The position numbers and the translations under genes were made by a program. A stretch of DNA of 64,000 nucleotides from Anaerocolumna aminovalerica (GTDB taxonomy: Bacteria > Bacillota > Clostridia > Lachnospirales > Lachnospiraceae), in contig NZ_FOWD01000018.1 in NCBI RefSeq assembly GCF_900115365.1, positions 1 through 64,000 of the forward strand, in the 5' to 3' direction. Numbering within the stretch: the stretch's first letter is position 1; each line of letters starts with the position of its first letter. The notes beneath the pieces were generated by a model. The model was not told the origin of the DNA. It made no database searches and saw nothing but the letters and a program-made list of their open reading frames with translations. Shown here piece after piece: positions 42,650-53,351 of the stretch.

Positions 42650-45481
42650 TTATTTTATTTTCTTCTTTCTCATCAATAGGAATGCTGCCGCTATCACCGC
42701 TGCTACAGTCAGTCCGATTGTTGCAAACACAATCACTTTATTGTTCTGTCCATCTTTAGACCTAGAAGTATTTGCTTCCTGTGTCTGCCCATTATCAGCG
42801 TTATCTTCAGGAGTGTCTGCTTTCTTATCCTCCTGTACCAATACCATTGTGGATATAGGCTCTACCGTAATAGTTCCTCCCTTTACGGTCTCAAGAATTT
42901 CTGTTCCGGCCTGCTGGCCTTTTACATAAACATTCCAATCTCCCTCTGGTATTGTAATGGCGGAAGTTTCTTTATTGGCATTATAGATAACACATAATGA
43001 CTTTGCTGTTTCGCCATTCGGGGAATTATCTATAGTATAACCAACTACATTAGGCTCCAGGCCTTCTAAAAATTTGAGATTCTCCTGAATATCTGCTGTT
43101 TTTGTCATTCGAAGAGCACTATGGGCTTTTCTAAATGCAATGAGGCCCTTATAGTAGTTAAATACTTCTTTATTCTTAGTTAATGTATCCCACTTTAAAC
43201 TATTTACAGAATCCGGTGAGTTGTAACTGTTATCAACAAAGGAAGTACCATCATCGGAAGGTTTACTTCTTAAGAATTCTTCACCTGCCTGGAAGAAAGG
43301 AATACCTTGGGATGTCAGTACAATAGCACCGGATAAAAGATTCATTTTAATCCGGTCTTCCTCTGAATCAGTTTCATTGGATATGGCTAGTTTATCCCAA
43401 AGAGTATTATTATCATGAGCAGATGCATAATTAATTGTCTGGGTTGGTTCTTTCGCCCACCAGGTATCAGAATAGTTAACTAAATCATAATCAATCTGGC
43501 TGTTTTCAGTAGAAGCCACTACACCAAATTTAATTGTCTCTTCCATTCCTGTTTTACCATTCACAAAGCCCTGGTCCATATCTTCAAAAACACTACCTTT
43601 AATACCATCCCTGATATCATCACTAAAGGCTCCTATATAAGCATCAAGAGAAGATACGTTGGCTTTTAATGCCTTCTCTTCATCAGGTAAAGGTGAACCA
43701 CCTGCGGTCCAGCCTTCTCCGTATATCACTATGGTAGGATCCACCTCATTCAAGGCTTTTCTAACTTCGTTCATAGTTTGAATATCATGAATACCCATTA
43801 AATCAAAGCGAAAACCATCAACATGATATTCCTTTGCCCAATATACTACGGAGTCAACAATGTATTTACGCACCATGGCACGTTCGGAAGCAGTTTCATT
43901 GCCACAAGCAGAAGCATTTGAAAAGGTACCGTCTTCATTCATTCTATAGTAATAATTCGGAACCACTTTATTTAAGTTAGAATCCACACTTGATGAAGTA
44001 TGATTATAAACCACATCCATAATTACACGTATTCCGTTTTTATGTAAGGATTGAACCATCTGTTTATATTCATTAATTCTTACTTCACCATGCTCCGGAT
44101 CTGTGGAATAGGAACCCTCTGGTACATTATAGTTCTCCGGGTCATATCCCCAGTTAAATTGATTATCTTCCGGTTTTGATTCATCCACACTGGCATAATC
44201 AAAAGAAGGAAGCAAGTGTACATGAGTAATACCTAAGTCAACCAGATAATCCATACCTGTTTTTTCGCCAGTGGAGGACTTAGTACCAGTTTCCGTAAAT
44301 GCTAAATATTTTCCCTTGTTCTGCATCCCTGAACTTTTATCGATGGAAAAATCTCTTATATGCAATTCGTAAATAATAGAATCCGTGGGACTAACCAATG
44401 CTGGTTTCTCATCCTGTAAGAATCCATCTGGATCGGTTGAATCTAAATCAATAACCATTCCCCGCTTTCCATTTACGCCTGCTGCTCTGGCATAAGGGTC
44501 TACTGCCTCTTTCGTCACACCATCTACAGTAACGGAATAGGTATAGTAAACGCCGTCTAAATCTCCTGGTTTCTCAGTAACCCAAGTCCCCTTTACATCT
44601 TTGGTCATTGCTATATTTTCAATATTATTATCTCCTGATCCCTCAGAATATAAATTAAGTACTACATCTGAGGCGGTTGGAGCCCAAAGACGAAATGCCG
44701 TCTTGTCTTTAGACCAGATTGCTCCAAGGTCATTTCCTTCATAAGTGAAGGCTTCTTCAAATTCAGCAGTTGAGAATACCTTAGTATTAGAGATAGACAT
44801 TTCACCATACCCCTCAAATGCCAGTGTGTAGTTTTTTAACAAATCCAGCTCAGTGGACATGGTAACCCTTGCCCCTAATGCTTCTTTTCCTTTTTCCGAT
44901 GAAATCTTATTAATGGCATAGGTCTTGCCATCAGCATCTTTTACTGTTATTTTTGATTTAATATCCGCTGCCGTACTGTCAAAGGCAGTGGATACTTTAA
45001 AGTCAATTGTAGTAGAATTTTCAATTGCTGCTTCCTTAATTTTGGGTGCCAAACTCATATCCTCCTGGGTATAGCCAAACTCTATCTCGTCCTGAACAAC
45101 ATAAATGTCAATTATGCCATTCTTTGCTTTTTTAATATCTATAAATCTGTCACTCTCCACATCTTTCATATCCCATTCATTGGTACTGGTAGAATGACGT
45201 ACAATAAATCCAACCTGAGTGGTGTCATCTTCAACAGCCAGGGTATAGGTTGCTACCTTGCCAAATTTATCTTCTCCGGTAAATTCATAGGCGGCACCTT
45301 CTTTGCCATCAAGCCAGGACCAAATATTCCAGCCCTCATAATCTTCGCCGGATCGATGATAATGGACATTAATTGTCAACTCCTGCGCCGCCTTTACAAG
45401 GTAAGCCGGCTGGTAAGAACCCAGAATTGTAAAAACTATAAGGATAATTGCTGTGAATAGTGCCTTAATTCTTTTATGCAT
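42650..45481 (-). CDS. pulA: Extracellular type I pullulanase with CBM41-like domain and C-terminal anchor
   Basis: 943 residues. Signal peptide (about 1-32); CBM41-like starch-binding domain (about 33-140, LTINVHYHRSGEDYEGWNIW); linker domain; CBM48 (about 245-330, FRLWAPTASDVVLNLY); GH13_14 catalytic core with the pullulanase signature WGYDPENYNVPEGSYS, GFRFDLMG, YGEGW and SAHDNNTLW; C-terminal beta domain; then a Thr/Asn/Gln-rich stretch and a hydrophobic anchor with KKKIK. It should sit on the cell surface and cut alpha-1,6 branches of pullulan or amylopectin. First in a group with the MalGF permeases upstream by 40 nt, so it may be co-transcribed with them. Confidence 0.94.
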   Translation of the reverse strand: MHKRIKALFTAIILIVFTILGSYQPAYLVKAAQELTINVHYHRSGEDYEGWNIWSWLDGKEGAAYEFTGEDKFGKVATYTLAVEDDTTQVGFIVRHSTSTNEWDMKDVESDRFIDIKKAKNGIIDIYVVQDEIEFGYTQEDMSLAPKIKEAAIENSTTIDFKVSTAFDSTAADIKSKITVKDADGKTYAINKISSEKGKEALGARVTMSTELDLLKNYTLAFEGYGEMSISNTKVFSTAEFEEAFTYEGNDLGAIWSKDKTAFRLWAPTASDVVLNLYSEGSGDNNIENIAMTKDVKGTWVTEKPGDLDGVYYTYSVTVDGVTKEAVDPYARAAGVNGKRGMVIDLDSTDPDGFLQDEKPALVSPTDSIIYELHIRDFSIDKSSGMQNKGKYLAFTETGTKSSTGEKTGMDYLVDLGITHVHLLPSFDYASVDESKPEDNQFNWGYDPENYNVPEGSYSTDPEHGEVRINEYKQMVQSLHKNGIRVIMDVVYNHTSSSVDSNLNKVVPNYYYRMNEDGTFSNASACGNETASERAMVRKYIVDSVVYWAKEYHVDGFRFDLMGIHDIQTMNEVRKALNEVDPTIVIYGEGWTAGGSPLPDEEKALKANVSSLDAYIGAFSDDIRDGIKGSVFEDMDQGFVNGKTGMEETIKFGVVASTENSQIDYDLVNYSDTWWAKEPTQTINYASAHDNNTLWDKLAISNETDSEEDRIKMNLLSGAIVLTSQGIPFFQAGEEFLRSKPSDDGTSFVDNSYNSPDSVNSLKWDTLTKNKEVFNYYKGLIAFRKAHSALRMTKTADIQENLKFLEGLEPNVVGYTIDNSPNGETAKSLCVIYNANKETSAITIPEGDWNVYVKGQQAGTEILETVKGGTITVEPISTMVLVQEDKKADTPEDNADNGQTQEANTSRSKDGQNNKVIVFATIGLTVAAVIAAAFLLMRKKKIK

Positions 45482-45521
45482 TTAAAATCCCCCTCTACTG
45501 TGCTAGTGGCCATAAGAAGAT

Positions 45522-46394
45522 TTAACCCTTTACCGCACCTGATACACCTTCTACGTAGAATCTTTGTATAATTAAGAAGAGAATTGCAATTGGAATGGAT
45601 ATTAATACACAGCCTGCAAAGAACTGAGTATAATAATATTCAACAAACTCTTTCTCTAACATGGTCCATAAACCAATGGCAATGGTATAGTATTTTCTAT
45701 CCTGACCAAGAATAACTTTTGCAAAAATGTAATCTACCCAAGGTGCCATAAAAGAATTCAAAATAGTTATTACAATAATGGGCTTTGATAAAGGTATTGT
45801 GATTTTACGAAATACATCCCATTTCGTTGCTCCATCAATAAATGCAGCTTCGTCAATGGTTTTGGGTATAGTATCAAAAAAACCTTTTGCCACAAGGAAA
45901 CCTAACCCTGCACCACCCGAATATACCATGACCAGTGCTACTAATTTAAGAGGTCCTGCTTCCAGCATACCAAACCCCTTTAATATAAAGTAAATCGCAT
46001 ACATGGACATAAATCCAGGGAACATTCCTAAAATCATGGCAATATTTAAAAATTTCTTACGCATTTTAAACCTTAATCTTGACATAACATAGGACACACA
46101 TAATACAAAAAATGCAGAGAAAAGGCAGGTAAAAATAGCTACAATCAGAGTATTGGTAAACCATCTGCCAAATGTTAAACTGCTTGCTTGGTCAAAAAGC
46201 TTTTTGTAATTATCCAGTGTATAAGCTCTGGGGAAAATATAGCTTTTATATTGTCCGGCTTCTTTACGAAATGAAGTTAATATTACAAAGAAGATAGGTA
46301 AAACCCATATAAATCCAAGAATGGATAAAAACACATGAACAATCGTATTGGTAATAAATTGTCTCATTTTCATAGAAGTTTTTTGTCTCTTCAT
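45522..46394 (-). CDS. malG: Maltodextrin ABC transporter permease MalG-like
   Basis: 290 residues, six helices, with the EAA loop EAAFIDGATKWDVFRKITIPLSKP that contacts the ATPase. Pairs with the MalF-like gene directly upstream, ending 1 nt into it. CUT1-family importer. Confidence 0.9.
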   Translation of the reverse strand: MKRQKTSMKMRQFITNTIVHVFLSILGFIWVLPIFFVILTSFRKEAGQYKSYIFPRAYTLDNYKKLFDQASSLTFGRWFTNTLIVAIFTCLFSAFFVLCVSYVMSRLRFKMRKKFLNIAMILGMFPGFMSMYAIYFILKGFGMLEAGPLKLVALVMVYSGGAGLGFLVAKGFFDTIPKTIDEAAFIDGATKWDVFRKITIPLSKPIIVITILNSFMAPWVDYIFAKVILGQDRKYYTIAIGLWTMLEKEFVEYYYTQFFAGCVLISIPIAILFLIIQRFYVEGVSGAVKG

Positions 46395-47788
46395 TATTGG
46401 AATGCCTCCTCATCTTTATAAGAACCCGTATGACGATAGGTTAATAATGTTAAAGTTGCCATTATAATAAATACCAAAATACTGATAACGGCACCAAGGT
46501 TGTAGTCTTTATTTGTAATTGTCAGTTTATATAACCAGGTAACTAACAAATCTGTTTTTCCAGCATAATAGTAATCAATCGCTTCAGGACCGCCTCCTGA
46601 CAACAGGAATATAACGTTAAAGTTATTAATATTACCAGCAAAAGCGGTAATTAAAGTTGGTGTAGTAACAAACAACATATAAGGTAACGTAATTTTAAAA
46701 TAAGTAACAAAAGCATTGGCACCATCTACTTTTGCCGCTTCATACAATTCTTTCGGTATGTTCTGTAAAATGCCTGTGGTTGTTAGCATAGTAAAAGGTA
46801 CGCCAATCCAAATATTAATACAGATAATTGTTATCTTAGCCAGTGTGGGATCTGTAAAAAATGGTATGGACTGAGTGGCACCGATTACTCCAATGCTTCG
46901 TAGCATAACATTAACAGGACCATTGGCATTAAAAATTGTTCTCATGGTAAGTAAAGATACAAATTGAGGCACTGCAATAGACAATACAAAGATAAATCTC
47001 CAGAACCCTTTAAATCTGGTACCTTTACGATTAATAAGCATCGCTAATAGCATTCCTAAAATATAACAGGAAAAGGTAGCAAAAATTGCCCAAATAAATG
47101 TCCAGCTAAGAACCGGCCAAAATGTACTGGATAATTTACTGCCTTTTGCAAACATGGCTATAAAATTATCAAATCCTACCCAGCCAAATAAATTACCCGG
47201 CGGCTGATGATTTCTATCATAGCTTGTAAATGCTATTAAAGCCATAAAAACCAGGGGAACTATAGTAAAGCATAATATTCCTATAATTGGGGCAAATAAT
47301 AAAGTCTTGTGAAGATTTTGTTCTAGTAAAGAGCTCAGATCATCTTTAAATGTTGGAACAGGTTTTCCCTGTTCTGCTTTTTTCTGATTATCATATGCAC
47401 TCTTTACAGAGGTTCTTAAAAACAAAATAAAGCCAAGAGTTAGAAATATGGTAATTACACCATATAGCAGGCACAACATGGAATTATCCCCTGTTACATA
47501 CTCATAAATCTGCTTCGCTTCATTAAAAACCTCCTCCTGTACTTTAGTTCCTAATGTTATAAAGTTTTTAATTGAATCTAAACCAAAACTTATCATGTAA
47601 TAAATATAAGCAATTTCCACGGACAACATAATTATTCCGCGGATAATCTGTTTATGAAGAAGATTGCCTAAACCAAATATTACTGCAGACAGTTTAGTAA
47701 TTCCATTTCCTTGTATAAAAGCAGTTCCAAATCCTACATCACGTATTGAAGTATTCATTTTAGAACTCTTTTTCTTTTTGCCAGCCAT
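46394..47788 (-). CDS. malF: Maltodextrin ABC transporter permease MalF-like
   Basis: About 464 residues, eight or so helices. A long N-terminal part (first ~195 residues, including two helices before the core) precedes the permease core with EAAKVDGANAFVTYFKITLPYM. Longer than most Gram-positive MalF proteins. AAGGAGTTGG sets the start at MAGKKKKSS; 20 upstream codons in frame are not used. No malK-type ATPase gene is present in the cluster. Confidence 0.9.
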   Translation of the reverse strand: MAGKKKKSSKMNTSIRDVGFGTAFIQGNGITKLSAVIFGLGNLLHKQIIRGIIMLSVEIAYIYYMISFGLDSIKNFITLGTKVQEEVFNEAKQIYEYVTGDNSMLCLLYGVITIFLTLGFILFLRTSVKSAYDNQKKAEQGKPVPTFKDDLSSLLEQNLHKTLLFAPIIGILCFTIVPLVFMALIAFTSYDRNHQPPGNLFGWVGFDNFIAMFAKGSKLSSTFWPVLSWTFIWAIFATFSCYILGMLLAMLINRKGTRFKGFWRFIFVLSIAVPQFVSLLTMRTIFNANGPVNVMLRSIGVIGATQSIPFFTDPTLAKITIICINIWIGVPFTMLTTTGILQNIPKELYEAAKVDGANAFVTYFKITLPYMLFVTTPTLITAFAGNINNFNVIFLLSGGGPEAIDYYYAGKTDLLVTWLYKLTITNKDYNLGAVISILVFIIMATLTLLTYRHTGSYKDEEAFQ

Positions 47789-47815
47789 AATCCAACTCCT
47801 TTTCTTAAGATAGAA

Positions 47816-47903
47816 GGGGAGCTGCAGGTTATTGGCAGCCTCCCCCATTTACAATATATTCCTTTCAAACAGCAGCATTTCAGCAGGAGCTTGAACTCCT
47901 GCT
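47816..47903 (-). other. Two intercistronic hairpins between malE and malF
   Basis: GGGGAGCTGC...GCAGCCTCCCC and AGCAGGAGCTTGAACTCCTGCT form two stems in the 196-bp gap between the binding-protein gene and the permease gene. These are likely mRNA stabilisers that give more MalE than MalFG. Confidence 0.65.
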
Positions 47904-47983
47904 AAAACAGGCAAGTTTGCTTCTCTGATGAGGTTAAATCATTATTGTAAATTTCATTCTGATCTTTATAATTGTATACTGTT

Positions 47984-49279
47984 TTATTCTACCTTTAATG
48001 TAGAAACAAAAGTATCTAGTTTTTGTTGTACATTATCTTTATTTAGCTCACCACTTCTGATTTCAGTAGCAATACCACCTGCATTTGCCCAATATCTTGA
48101 ACTGAATTCTGCAGATGTAGGTTGCATTATGGAAGCAGTATTAGCTTCTTCTACAATAACTTTAGCTACTTCGTCTGCCTGAACTGCTGCTGATCCACCA
48201 GCTTTAAGGTTTGTTGGAACCTGACCGGTTTCTTCAAAACGTTGTAACTGCATTTCTTCACTTCCTAGATATGCAGCAAAAGCTACTGCTACAGCGGGAT
48301 TAGCTGCATGAGAGTTAACACCGATTGCTTTTGAACCGTAGAAACCTTTTAACTGATAATCATTTCCATCTGGATTAAATGTAGGAATTACTGCTAATCC
48401 TAAGTCATCCCCTAAAGCTTCTTTGTATAAGTTATAGTTCCAGGAACCATCAAACCAAGCACCAATTCTATGATCCGCTGCTAATTCAGATAAGGAAATT
48501 TCACCATCATAAGCTGTTTTCGGATTATTAATTAAGTCTATTAAATAATTTGTTACAGCAACACCTGTTTCATTGTTCCAGTTTGCACCTGCTGCAAAAT
48601 CAGTCTGGCTTTCCCCATAGATTGTTAAACCGGCGCCATAATACCAAGCACCTAATTTCCAGCCACCTGCTGATTCAAAATAGAAATTGTATACATTTTC
48701 AGGAGTTTCTTTTGCCATAATGCTTTCAATAGATTTAATATCATCTTCATTTAAAAGTGTTTTATCATAGTACATAAAAAATGTATTATGTGTAAAAGGA
48801 ATTGCATAAATAGCATCATCTACTTTTACTGTATTAACAACGGATTCCGCCATAGTTGATTTAACCATTTCTTCTGTAGAACCGCCAAGTCTTGCAATTG
48901 CACCTGCATTTACAAGTTCATTTAATTGATCGTTAGCAAAGAAAAATACATCCCCTGCTGCTCCAACATCTTTTAAAATTTCATCTTTTGCTGTGTCTTC
49001 ACCCTGTGTTTCAACAGTAAATGTAATATTCCATTCTGGATGTAATGCCTGGAAGGATTTTGTCATGGAATCCATTGTTCCATCCTTGATTTGGTTTTCA
49101 GGTGCCCAAACCTTTAAAGTAACATCCTCTGCTTTTGTAGGTTCTTCCGTTTGACCAGGAGTCTGTGTTGTTTCTGCTTTGTTGTTATCAGTTGTTGGGT
49201 TTTCCGTTTTTTTACCACAGCCAACTAAAGATGCTACTAATGTGGTAACCATAATTAGACCAAAAAGTTTCTTTTTCAT
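47984..49279 (-). CDS. malE: Maltodextrin-binding lipoprotein MalE-like
   Basis: 431 residues. Lipoprotein signal with lipobox LVGC (Cys21), an Asn/Thr/Pro/Glu linker and a type-I solute-binding fold: LKVWAPENQ, FFFANDQLNELVNAGAIARLGG, AIPFTHNTFFMYYDK and IGAWFDGSWNY. These match maltose/maltodextrin-binding proteins of Firmicutes. It would deliver oligosaccharides to MalFG. Confidence 0.9.
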   Translation of the reverse strand: MKKKLFGLIMVTTLVASLVGCGKKTENPTTDNNKAETTQTPGQTEEPTKAEDVTLKVWAPENQIKDGTMDSMTKSFQALHPEWNITFTVETQGEDTAKDEILKDVGAAGDVFFFANDQLNELVNAGAIARLGGSTEEMVKSTMAESVVNTVKVDDAIYAIPFTHNTFFMYYDKTLLNEDDIKSIESIMAKETPENVYNFYFESAGGWKLGAWYYGAGLTIYGESQTDFAAGANWNNETGVAVTNYLIDLINNPKTAYDGEISLSELAADHRIGAWFDGSWNYNLYKEALGDDLGLAVIPTFNPDGNDYQLKGFYGSKAIGVNSHAANPAVAVAFAAYLGSEEMQLQRFEETGQVPTNLKAGGSAAVQADEVAKVIVEEANTASIMQPTSAEFSSRYWANAGGIATEIRSGELNKDNVQQKLDTFVSTLKVE

Positions 49280-49372
49280 AAATTTACCTCTCCTTTAAAT
49301 TTTTTTGATTCATTGAGATGACTTTTGTCACAGCCTTTATCATAAAATGCCCTAAACAAATATGTTCCTTCC

Positions 49373-49427
49373 AAAACATGTTTTACCAATAGCACATTAT
49401 TGCTAAAACACATTTTAAACATAATAT
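49373..49427 (-). promoter_or_regulatory. Short palindromes upstream of malE
   Basis: AAAACATGTTTT (49373-49384) is a perfect 12-bp palindrome and AAACATA-A-TATGTTT (about 49414-49430) another, in the 181-bp gap upstream of malE. Neither matches the LacI operator further right in the window, so they may bind another regulator. Confidence 0.35.
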
Positions 49428-49460
49428 GTTTTTACATTTTACTTCATTAATTAGTGAATA

Positions 49461-51710
49461 CTATACATTCCATATATCCCGATTGTACTCTAAAATAGTT
49501 CTGTCAGAAGAGAAGAATCCTGCTCTGCTGATGTTTTCTAACATCATTTTTGACCATTTTTCCCTATCTTCATAATCTGCTAGTATCTCTTCTTTTTTCT
49601 GCATGTACTCTTTAATATCTAACAAGGTCATAAACCAGTCTTTATTAATTAACTCATTGTGCAAGCGTTCTAAATTCTCTTTTTTACCGATTTTCATTAA
49701 GGTATCACTTACAATAAAGTCAACCATCTGACGGATTTCTTTATCTTTATTGTAGTAGTCTTTAGAAACATAATCTCTGTTTTCATAATGTGAAATTACT
49801 TCTTCACTGGACTTACCAAAGATGTAAATGTTATCTTCACCAACCAATTCTGCAATCTCTACGTTTGCACCATCCATAGTTCCTAATGTAATAGCACCGT
49901 TAAGCATGAATTTCATATTGCCGGTACCACTGGCTTCCTTTGAAGCCAAAGAGATTTGTTCTGATATATCACATGCAGGAATTAATTTTTCAGCTAGTGT
50001 TACGTTATAATTTTCCACCATAACTACTTTAAGATAAGGATTTACTTCTTTGTCATTATTTATCAATTCCTGAAGACATAAAATCAAATGGATAATGTCT
50101 TTGGCAATAATATAAGCAGGGGCTGCCTTTGCTCCGAATATTAATGTAATTGGTGTTGTAGGTATTTTGCCATTCTTAATTTCTAGATATTTATGAATGA
50201 TATATAAAGCATTCATTTGCTGTCTCTTATATTCATGCAAACGTTTAATCTGAATATCAAAAATAGAATTTTCGTCAACTTCAATACCCTGATTCTTAAA
50301 CAAATATTCTTTTAATGCTACTTTATTTCTATGCTTAATATCAAGTAAGGTATTTAAAACATTGGCATCTTCTTTAAAGTCTAAAAGTCTTTCCAGTTGG
50401 TCAGCATCCTTTTTAAACCCATCACCGATTAAATCCGTTAAAAATGCAGCTAAGTCATAATTACAATGTAATAACCAGCGGCGGAATGTAATTCCATTGG
50501 TTTTATTATTAAATTTTTCAGGATAGATCTTATAAAAATTATTTAGTTCATTCTGTTTTAAGATATCCGTGTGAAGTGCCGCAACACCATTTACACTAAA
50601 GCCATAGTGTATATCAATATGTGCCATATGCACCCTTTCCTGGTTATCTATAATTGCTACCGTAGGATCGTCAAATTTTCTTCTCACTTTATTATCTAAT
50701 ACTTCGATAATAGGAAGTAAATGAGGTACTACCTTTTTCAAATATTTAATAGGCCATTTTTCTAAGGCTTCTGATAAAATAGTATGGTTGGTATAAGCAC
50801 AAGTTTTAGAAACAATATCAATTGCTTCATCCATTTCAATGCCACGCTCCATAAGCAGGCGGATTAATTCCGGTATTACCATAGTGGGATGGGTGTCATT
50901 AATCTGAATTACTGCATAATCATATAAGTCATGTAAATTACTTCCCTTAAGGATACATTCTTCTAAAATCATCTGTGCAGCGTTGCTTACCATAAAATAC
51001 TGCTGATAAATTCTTAAAAGTTCGCCTTTTTCATCACTGTCATCAGGATATAAGAATAACGTAAGGTTTTTTTCAATATCTGATTTTTCAAAGGAAATTC
51101 CGTCTTTTACTATGGATTCATCAACTGTTTCTATATCAAATAAATGCAGCCAGTTGGTACGATTATCATAACCTGTAACTGCTATATCATATAGCTTTGA
51201 TTTTACTGTAAAATCCTTAAAATTTACCCTATAAGACTTATCTCTCTTTATAAGCCAACTATCATCTGTAATCCATGGATTAATGGTTTCTTTCTGAAGA
51301 TTTTCTTCAAATACCTGCTTAAATAATCCAAAATGATAGTTTAACCCAATACCATCTCCATTAAGCCCAAGTGATGCAATAGAATCCAGAAAGCATGCTG
51401 CTAACCTTCCAAGACCGCCATTTCCCAGAGAGGGCTCCAGTTCAATATTCTCAACTTCTGTAATGGATTTACCGCTCTGTTTTAATTCTTCTCTTATTTC
51501 ATCATAAATCCCTAAATTTATCAGATTATTGGATAATAACTTACCGATTAAAAATTCTGCTGAAATATAGTAAATCTTTTTATTGGTATCTTTTATATAT
51601 TTTTTTTCAGCCATTTCTTTTGTCATTTCCAATAGGCCGAAATATATCTCTTCATTACTGCATTCCTTAAGAGTCTTATTATATTTTTTTTGTAATATCT
51701 CTGCTAACAT
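49461..51710 (-). CDS. glgP: Alpha-glucan (glycogen/maltodextrin) phosphorylase
   Basis: 749 residues. The pyridoxal-phosphate region [25 protein letters not shown] with its lysine is intact, as are [26 protein letters not shown] and [15 protein letters not shown]. It releases glucose 1-phosphate from alpha-1,4-glucans in the cytoplasm. At 749 residues it is shorter than the ~800-840 of classic glycogen phosphorylases, matching a compact clostridial branch. Downstream of malQ by 21 nt, so co-transcribed. Confidence 0.93.
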   Translation of the reverse strand: MLAEILQKKYNKTLKECSNEEIYFGLLEMTKEMAEKKYIKDTNKKIYYISAEFLIGKLLSNNLINLGIYDEIREELKQSGKSITEVENIELEPSLGNGGLGRLAACFLDSIASLGLNGDGIGLNYHFGLFKQVFEENLQKETINPWITDDSWLIKRDKSYRVNFKDFTVKSKLYDIAVTGYDNRTNWLHLFDIETVDESIVKDGISFEKSDIEKNLTLFLYPDDSDEKGELLRIYQQYFMVSNAAQMILEECILKGSNLHDLYDYAVIQINDTHPTMVIPELIRLLMERGIEMDEAIDIVSKTCAYTNHTILSEALEKWPIKYLKKVVPHLLPIIEVLDNKVRRKFDDPTVAIIDNQERVHMAHIDIHYGFSVNGVAALHTDILKQNELNNFYKIYPEKFNNKTNGITFRRWLLHCNYDLAAFLTDLIGDGFKKDADQLERLLDFKEDANVLNTLLDIKHRNKVALKEYLFKNQGIEVDENSIFDIQIKRLHEYKRQQMNALYIIHKYLEIKNGKIPTTPITLIFGAKAAPAYIIAKDIIHLILCLQELINNDKEVNPYLKVVMVENYNVTLAEKLIPACDISEQISLASKEASGTGNMKFMLNGAITLGTMDGANVEIAELVGEDNIYIFGKSSEEVISHYENRDYVSKDYYNKDKEIRQMVDFIVSDTLMKIGKKENLERLHNELINKDWFMTLLDIKEYMQKKEEILADYEDREKWSKMMLENISRAGFFSSDRTILEYNRDIWNV

Positions 51711-51731
51711 TCCTGCTCCTTCCTTATGCCA

Positions 51732-53183
51732 TTACCGTCTGCTCGCTATAATGAGTTCCTTTAAATTACCGATTTCCTTTTTAAATTTACTAAAACTGTC
51801 TAACTTCCATTCCCAATTAGGTGAGCCAAGTGTACCGGGAGTGTTGATTCTGGCTTCATCCCCTAAATTTATTAGATCCTGTAAGGGCAGGATTGCCATT
51901 TCTGCAATACTGTCTAAAGTTAGCCTTACAAAGCGTTTGGAAATAATTCTATCGTCATAGCCTGATTTCTTCAGAGATTTTCTGATCCTATTCTGTGTCT
52001 TTTTATCCTGTGATAAATACCAGCCTCTTATGGTTTGATTGTCATGGCTTCCTGTATAAATAACCATATTTTCCATATCTTCAAAATTATTATTGTTTTC
52101 ATTAGGATCAAATGTAAATTGAACGATTTTCATACCCTTTAATCCATAATGGTTTTTAAGTACATGAACTTCTTCTCTTAAATCCCCTAAATCTTCTGCA
52201 ATAATCTCAACTTCCGGTAGTTTCTCACCGATTAAGTCAAATACTTCATAACCGGGGGCTTCTAACCATTCACCTTCAACAGCAGTTTCGCAGGTAGCAG
52301 GTATTTTCCAGTAGGTATCAAAAGCACGGAAATGATCAATGCGGATAATATCAAACAGTTTACTGTTATAAGCAATTCTGTCTAACCAAAACTGGTAATT
52401 TTGCTTTTTTAAATAATCCCAGTTATAGATTGGATTTCCCCACCTTTGGCCGGTAGCACTAAAATAATCCGGTGGAACCCCTGCAATAAATGTGGGTTTT
52501 CCCTCTGCTCCAAGTAAAAAGCATTCCTGATTTGCCCATACATCTAAAGAATCAATCCCTACGTAGAACGGAATGTCGCCCATAATCCGAATGCCGTTTT
52601 GATTGGCGTAAGTCTTTACTTTCATCCATTGTTTGTAGAAGATATACTGGACAAACATTTCGTAACGTATTTCTTCTTCGTATGCAGATACATCAAACTC
52701 TCTTGTTTTTATCCATTCTTTCTGCGCTTTATCCCATTCATTCCAACACCTTAAATCATTTTTCTTTTTTAGTGTAAGAAATACCGCATAAAGATACACC
52801 CATTCCTGTTTTATAAAGTCCTTATAATCCCCGTCTTCTGTAAAATTAAGAAAAGCTTCTTTAAAATAATTTTCTTTAAAATTTCTTACTTTTTCATAAT
52901 CAATAGATTTACTGTTTTTTTGAAAACTTGCCGGTCTTTTTGTTAATAAACCATCCTTATATAGTTCATCAAGACTTATATAGATCTCATCACCTGCAAA
53001 TGAGGAGTATGGCTGGTAAGGTGAGTTACCAAATCCCAGGGGATTAAGGGGTAATATCTGCCATATGTGAAAACCGCCTGTTTTTAATAAATCTATCAAT
53101 TCAAAACTATATGAGCCCATATCTCCAATTCCATGATTTGACGGTAAGGATGATAAAGGTAATAGTATTCCTGCTTCTCTCAT
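51732..53183 (-). CDS. malQ: 4-alpha-glucanotransferase (amylomaltase)
   Basis: 483 residues of family GH77: N-terminal REAGILLPLSSLPSNHGIGDMG, WQILPLNPLGFGNSPYQPYSSFAGDEIYI, and catalytic segments IRIDHFRAFDTYW, EIIAEDLGDL and TGSHDNQTIRGWY. It re-distributes maltodextrins so the phosphorylase has long chains to work on. Pairs with the phosphorylase gene next to it. Confidence 0.95.
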   Translation of the reverse strand: MREAGILLPLSSLPSNHGIGDMGSYSFELIDLLKTGGFHIWQILPLNPLGFGNSPYQPYSSFAGDEIYISLDELYKDGLLTKRPASFQKNSKSIDYEKVRNFKENYFKEAFLNFTEDGDYKDFIKQEWVYLYAVFLTLKKKNDLRCWNEWDKAQKEWIKTREFDVSAYEEEIRYEMFVQYIFYKQWMKVKTYANQNGIRIMGDIPFYVGIDSLDVWANQECFLLGAEGKPTFIAGVPPDYFSATGQRWGNPIYNWDYLKKQNYQFWLDRIAYNSKLFDIIRIDHFRAFDTYWKIPATCETAVEGEWLEAPGYEVFDLIGEKLPEVEIIAEDLGDLREEVHVLKNHYGLKGMKIVQFTFDPNENNNNFEDMENMVIYTGSHDNQTIRGWYLSQDKKTQNRIRKSLKKSGYDDRIISKRFVRLTLDSIAEMAILPLQDLINLGDEARINTPGTLGSPNWEWKLDSFSKFKKEIGNLKELIIASRR

Positions 53184-53351
53184 AAATCTTTTTCTCCTTC
53201 AAACTTGCCAGTATAACTAAAAATGAGTCTAATATGAATATAATAATTCTACATGACTTTCTGCTCGGAAATTGTATACAAGCTTGCCTGCCAGTGTTGT
53301 ATCTCGCTCTTTCAGAAATACAAGCTTGCTCTTGATTTCACTACAGTTTCT

